Below the pieces are notes generated by a model that was not told where the DNA came from, did not search any database, and saw only the letters and a program-made list of their open reading frames with translations. From Dunaliella salina (lineage: Eukaryota > Chlorophyta > Chlorophyceae > Chlamydomonadales > Dunaliellaceae): a DNA stretch of 10,949 nucleotides. Position 1 is the first letter of the stretch; each line of letters starts with the position of its first letter. A program made the position numbers and the translations under genes. Positions 1 to 10,949 of this stretch are shown here, in pieces. The stretch lies in assembly GCA_002284615.2 (NCBI GenBank), contig MU069536.1, positions 107,765 through 118,713 of the forward strand. Direction: 5' to 3'.

Positions 1-43
<43 letters not shown>

Positions 44-61
44 ACACACACACACACACAC
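1..61. repeat. (CA)n microsatellite, cut by window start
   Basis: A nearly pure CA dinucleotide tract with one TA interruption near position 39. It begins at the first base of the window, so its true length is unknown. It runs into a short purine-pyrimidine alternating stretch (GCGCACATGTGTGCACA) that extends the same character. Confidence 0.98.
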
Positions 62-1117
62 ATGCGCACATGTGTGCACAGTGCTCCTGTATCCCCTATA
101 ATGCATGCATGCATGCATACTCACAGGATCTTTTTGCCCACTCACTTCCATGAATGCAAACTCAAAGCACATCTGCACAGGTGAAATCGCTGGGATCCCC
201 TGTGTGCCGTCTGTTGATGATTGACCATAAAGCTATATACTTGCATGCAAGCTCAGCCTCATCTAGGAGCAGGAAGAGATCTCGTTATGACCTCCCTCCT
301 TTTCACTGCCATAAGCGTCCTGATGTGTGCTCTGGATCTAGCTCAGAGGACAAGTACATAACTCTGTTTTAATGGATGATTCAAAATGAGATTGGGAGGT
401 ATGCACATCAGTAAGTATTTCCCACAACATGAGGGACTTAAGCCAGAGCACATAGCTGATTTCATTGTCGTTTACTCGCTGCACTCATGCAGCATGATAG
501 TGCTTCCTAAGGGCCTGTGTGCCAAGATCTGCGCAAGGTGCATGAATTGGTGAGCATATGGAGGCCTGGAGCTTGGTATCTTGTGAGGCAAAAGATTCAG
601 GCATGTCCTCTTTGTTAGATCTCCTTGCTTGTAATATTTTTGCGGACATCCATAAATTATATCTCATGCCTTGCAATAATGTGCATCCCTTCATCCTTTG
701 CGTTGTTGTGCATCCATAAATCCCTCTCCCGCCTTACAATAATGTGCATCCCTTGATCCTTTGCATCGCTGTGCATCCATGACTCCTTCTCATGCCTTGC
801 ACTGATGTGCGTCCCTTAATCTCTGCATCCATAAATCCCTCTCATACCTTGTGGAAGTGTGCGTCCCTTGATCCTTTCCGGTAAATTTCAACTTTTATTA
901 CCAGTACCAGCACCAAAATCGAACCCTTGTAATTTGATATCCCCACAAATGAGACTCCTGACTATCTGCAGTTTTACTGGGGGACGGCGCGCAACCCCTG
1001 GTCCTCATCAGGCCTTGCAATTGTATGCACCCTGGATCGTCCTCGTGCCTTAATTGCACGAACAAAACGGTACTTGGTATCATCTAATCTTTTCTTGTCT
1101 TCTCTTTTGCTGCGCAG
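62..1117. other. Non-coding 5' stretch (probably an upstream intron of the CCDC124-like gene)
   Basis: I see no exon here. The protein must have about 30-40 more N-terminal residues before the exon at 1118, but I found no basic, alanine-rich reading frame followed by a donor, so the first exon probably lies before the window. The stretch holds an ATGC tetranucleotide run at about 101-118 and a 63-bp minisatellite at 649-881. Its last 37 bases are a strong pyrimidine tract ending in the acceptor GCAG at 1114-1117, which fits an intron end. The open frame at 154-372 has no family resemblance and looks accidental. Confidence 0.6.
649..881. repeat. 63-bp minisatellite, four copies
   Basis: Four head-to-tail units begin at about 649, 713, 776 and 828, so the spacing is 64, 63 and 52 bp. 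Each starts with TCCATAAAT or TCCATGACT, passes through a GCCTTGCAATAATGTGC-like core and ends near CATCCCTTGATCCTTTGCA. The third unit has lost about 11 bp. No coding role is apparent. Confidence 0.9.
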
Positions 1118-10422
<9,305 letters not shown>

Positions 10423-10435
<13 letters not shown>

Positions 10436-10768
10436 GTGAGCAGCACATCCTGTACCACCAGTGTCCTGTTCAGGACTTTTTTTGGTGAGGCATGCAAGTA
10501 TTTGCAAAGCAGAGGAGTGAGAGATCGCTCCTTGTTTCGTGCAACTTGCGATACTTGAAATGGGAGGGCCTCCTTTGGAAGGTGAGCAGCACGTCCTGTA
10601 CCACCAGTGTTCTGTTCAGGATTTTTGGTGTGGTAACAAACAATCCATTGCTTGGCTCTAGGTGTTCGGTGAGCCAGCATGCAAGTCCTCGCAAAGCAGA
10701 GAAGTGAGAGGTCACTCCTTGTTTGGTGCAACCTGCAATACTTGAAAAGGCAAAAAGCCAAGCAAGGG
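10423..10768 (+). repeat. Tandem duplication of the exon E end, donor and intron E start
   Basis: CCTCCTTTGGAAGGTGAGCA at 10423 (last 13 bp of exon E plus donor) recurs at 10569, 146 bp later. About 50 of 53 bases match across the block to GTTCAGGA. The following GCAAAGCAGAGRAGTGAGAG recurs from 10504 at 10691, 187 bp later, because the second copy has about 40 extra bases near 10627-10665. The second copy keeps GTGAGC but is preceded by TGAAATGGGAGGG rather than exon sequence, so it is a donor without an exon. A third, partial trace (CTTGAAAAGG to CCTCC) ends near 10773. Confidence 0.93.
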
Positions 10769-10819
10769 CCTCCAGGTACAAATTTGGGGGGATGAGATGT
10801 GAGGGATGAATGGAGGACA

Positions 10820-10949
10820 GAACATGAAATGAGGGGAGCCAAAAAAAAGGTTACAAGGTTACAAGGTTACAAGGCCTCCAGTCAAAACGACTGACTGCTA
10901 GCCTATGAACATGAAATGAGGGGAGCCAAAAAAAAGGTTACAAGGTTAC
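10820..10949. repeat. 87-bp tandem repeat with TTACAAGG runs, cut by window end
   Basis: GAACATGAAATGAGGGGAGC at 10820 recurs at 10907. Each copy continues through an A8 run into GGTTACAAGGTTAC. The second copy is cut by the window end. The octamer TTACAAGG is repeated three times in the first copy. It is not a telomere repeat of any type I know. Confidence 0.92.
10847..10904. repeat. Right arm of the 58-bp inverted repeat around exon E
   Basis: Reverse complement of 10256-10313 (57 of 58). It lies within the first 87-bp unit, so further right arms may follow outside the window. The loop between the arms is 533 bp and contains exon E and both donor copies. No matching target-site duplication flanks the pair, so I do not call it a transposon. 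Confidence 0.95.

Noticed and set aside
154..372. 72-codon frame with an R-S-R-K-R-S-R stretch, considered as a possible N-terminal exon
   Set aside because: CCDC124-family N-termini are K/A/E-rich helices starting M-P-K-K; this frame has none of that and no sensible donor in phase 1.
649..881. Regularly spaced repeats as a CRISPR array (also 7972-8370)
   Set aside because: The units are contiguous and diverged throughout with no unique spacers, and the DNA is clearly eukaryotic and intronic.
10847..10949. TTACAAGG repeats as a telomere-like tract
   Set aside because: The octamer matches no telomere motif known to me, is only a few units long, and lies within an 87-bp tandem repeat inside the gene.

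Overview
The window is eukaryotic nuclear DNA. It holds one recognisable gene, on the + strand, spread over almost the whole interval. Five internal exons encode about 177 residues of a CCDC124 / Lso2 / Oxs1-family protein, a small, basic, coiled-coil ribosome-associated factor with an HMG-box-like C-terminal domain. The exons are 1118-1162, 2353-2495, 4185-4277, 6662-6807 and 10330-10435. They join in frame through GT-AG introns of 1190, 1689, 2384 and 3522 bp. The first exon (N-terminus, start codon) and the last exon (C-terminal tail, stop) are outside the window. The protein resembles land-plant members more than animal ones from what I remember of the family, notably an N-T-N-R-D stretch before the T-E-A-L helix and a Y-K-D-L-L-W-K ending. 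With the moderate base composition, long introns and abundant (GT)n tracts, this suggests a green alga of moderate GC (Dunaliella-like or another chlorophyte). The organism assignment is an inference and is weak at genus level.

Layout. 1-1117: 5' intron or flank with a (CA)n tract and a 63-bp minisatellite. 1118-2352: exon A and intron A, with a 25-27-bp repeat and an interrupted (GT)n tract. 2353-4184: exon B and intron B, which opens with about 13 degenerate copies of the exon B 3' end plus its splice donor, and later carries a 121-bp hAT-like MITE and an in-frame partial copy of the exon C start. 4185-6661: exon C and intron C, with a 16-bp repeat, an (AC)n tract and a 155-bp satellite. 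6662-10329: exon D and intron D, with at least five decayed copies of the exon D 3' end, a 44-bp satellite, further distant exon-D-like repeats and a second copy of the MITE. 10330-10949: exon E and intron E, where the exon E end plus donor is duplicated once; a 58-bp inverted repeat brackets exon E.

The most notable thing is the gene architecture. Three of the four introns whose 5' end is visible next to a sizeable exon (B, D and E) begin with tandem copies of the preceding exon's 3' end together with its 5' splice site. One acceptor (exon C) shows the mirror-image duplication. Exon E also sits in a large RNA foldback that overlaps its acceptor region. No prokaryotic features, RNA genes, CRISPR arrays or intact transposase genes were found. 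Most other open frames are read-through of microsatellites and satellites.
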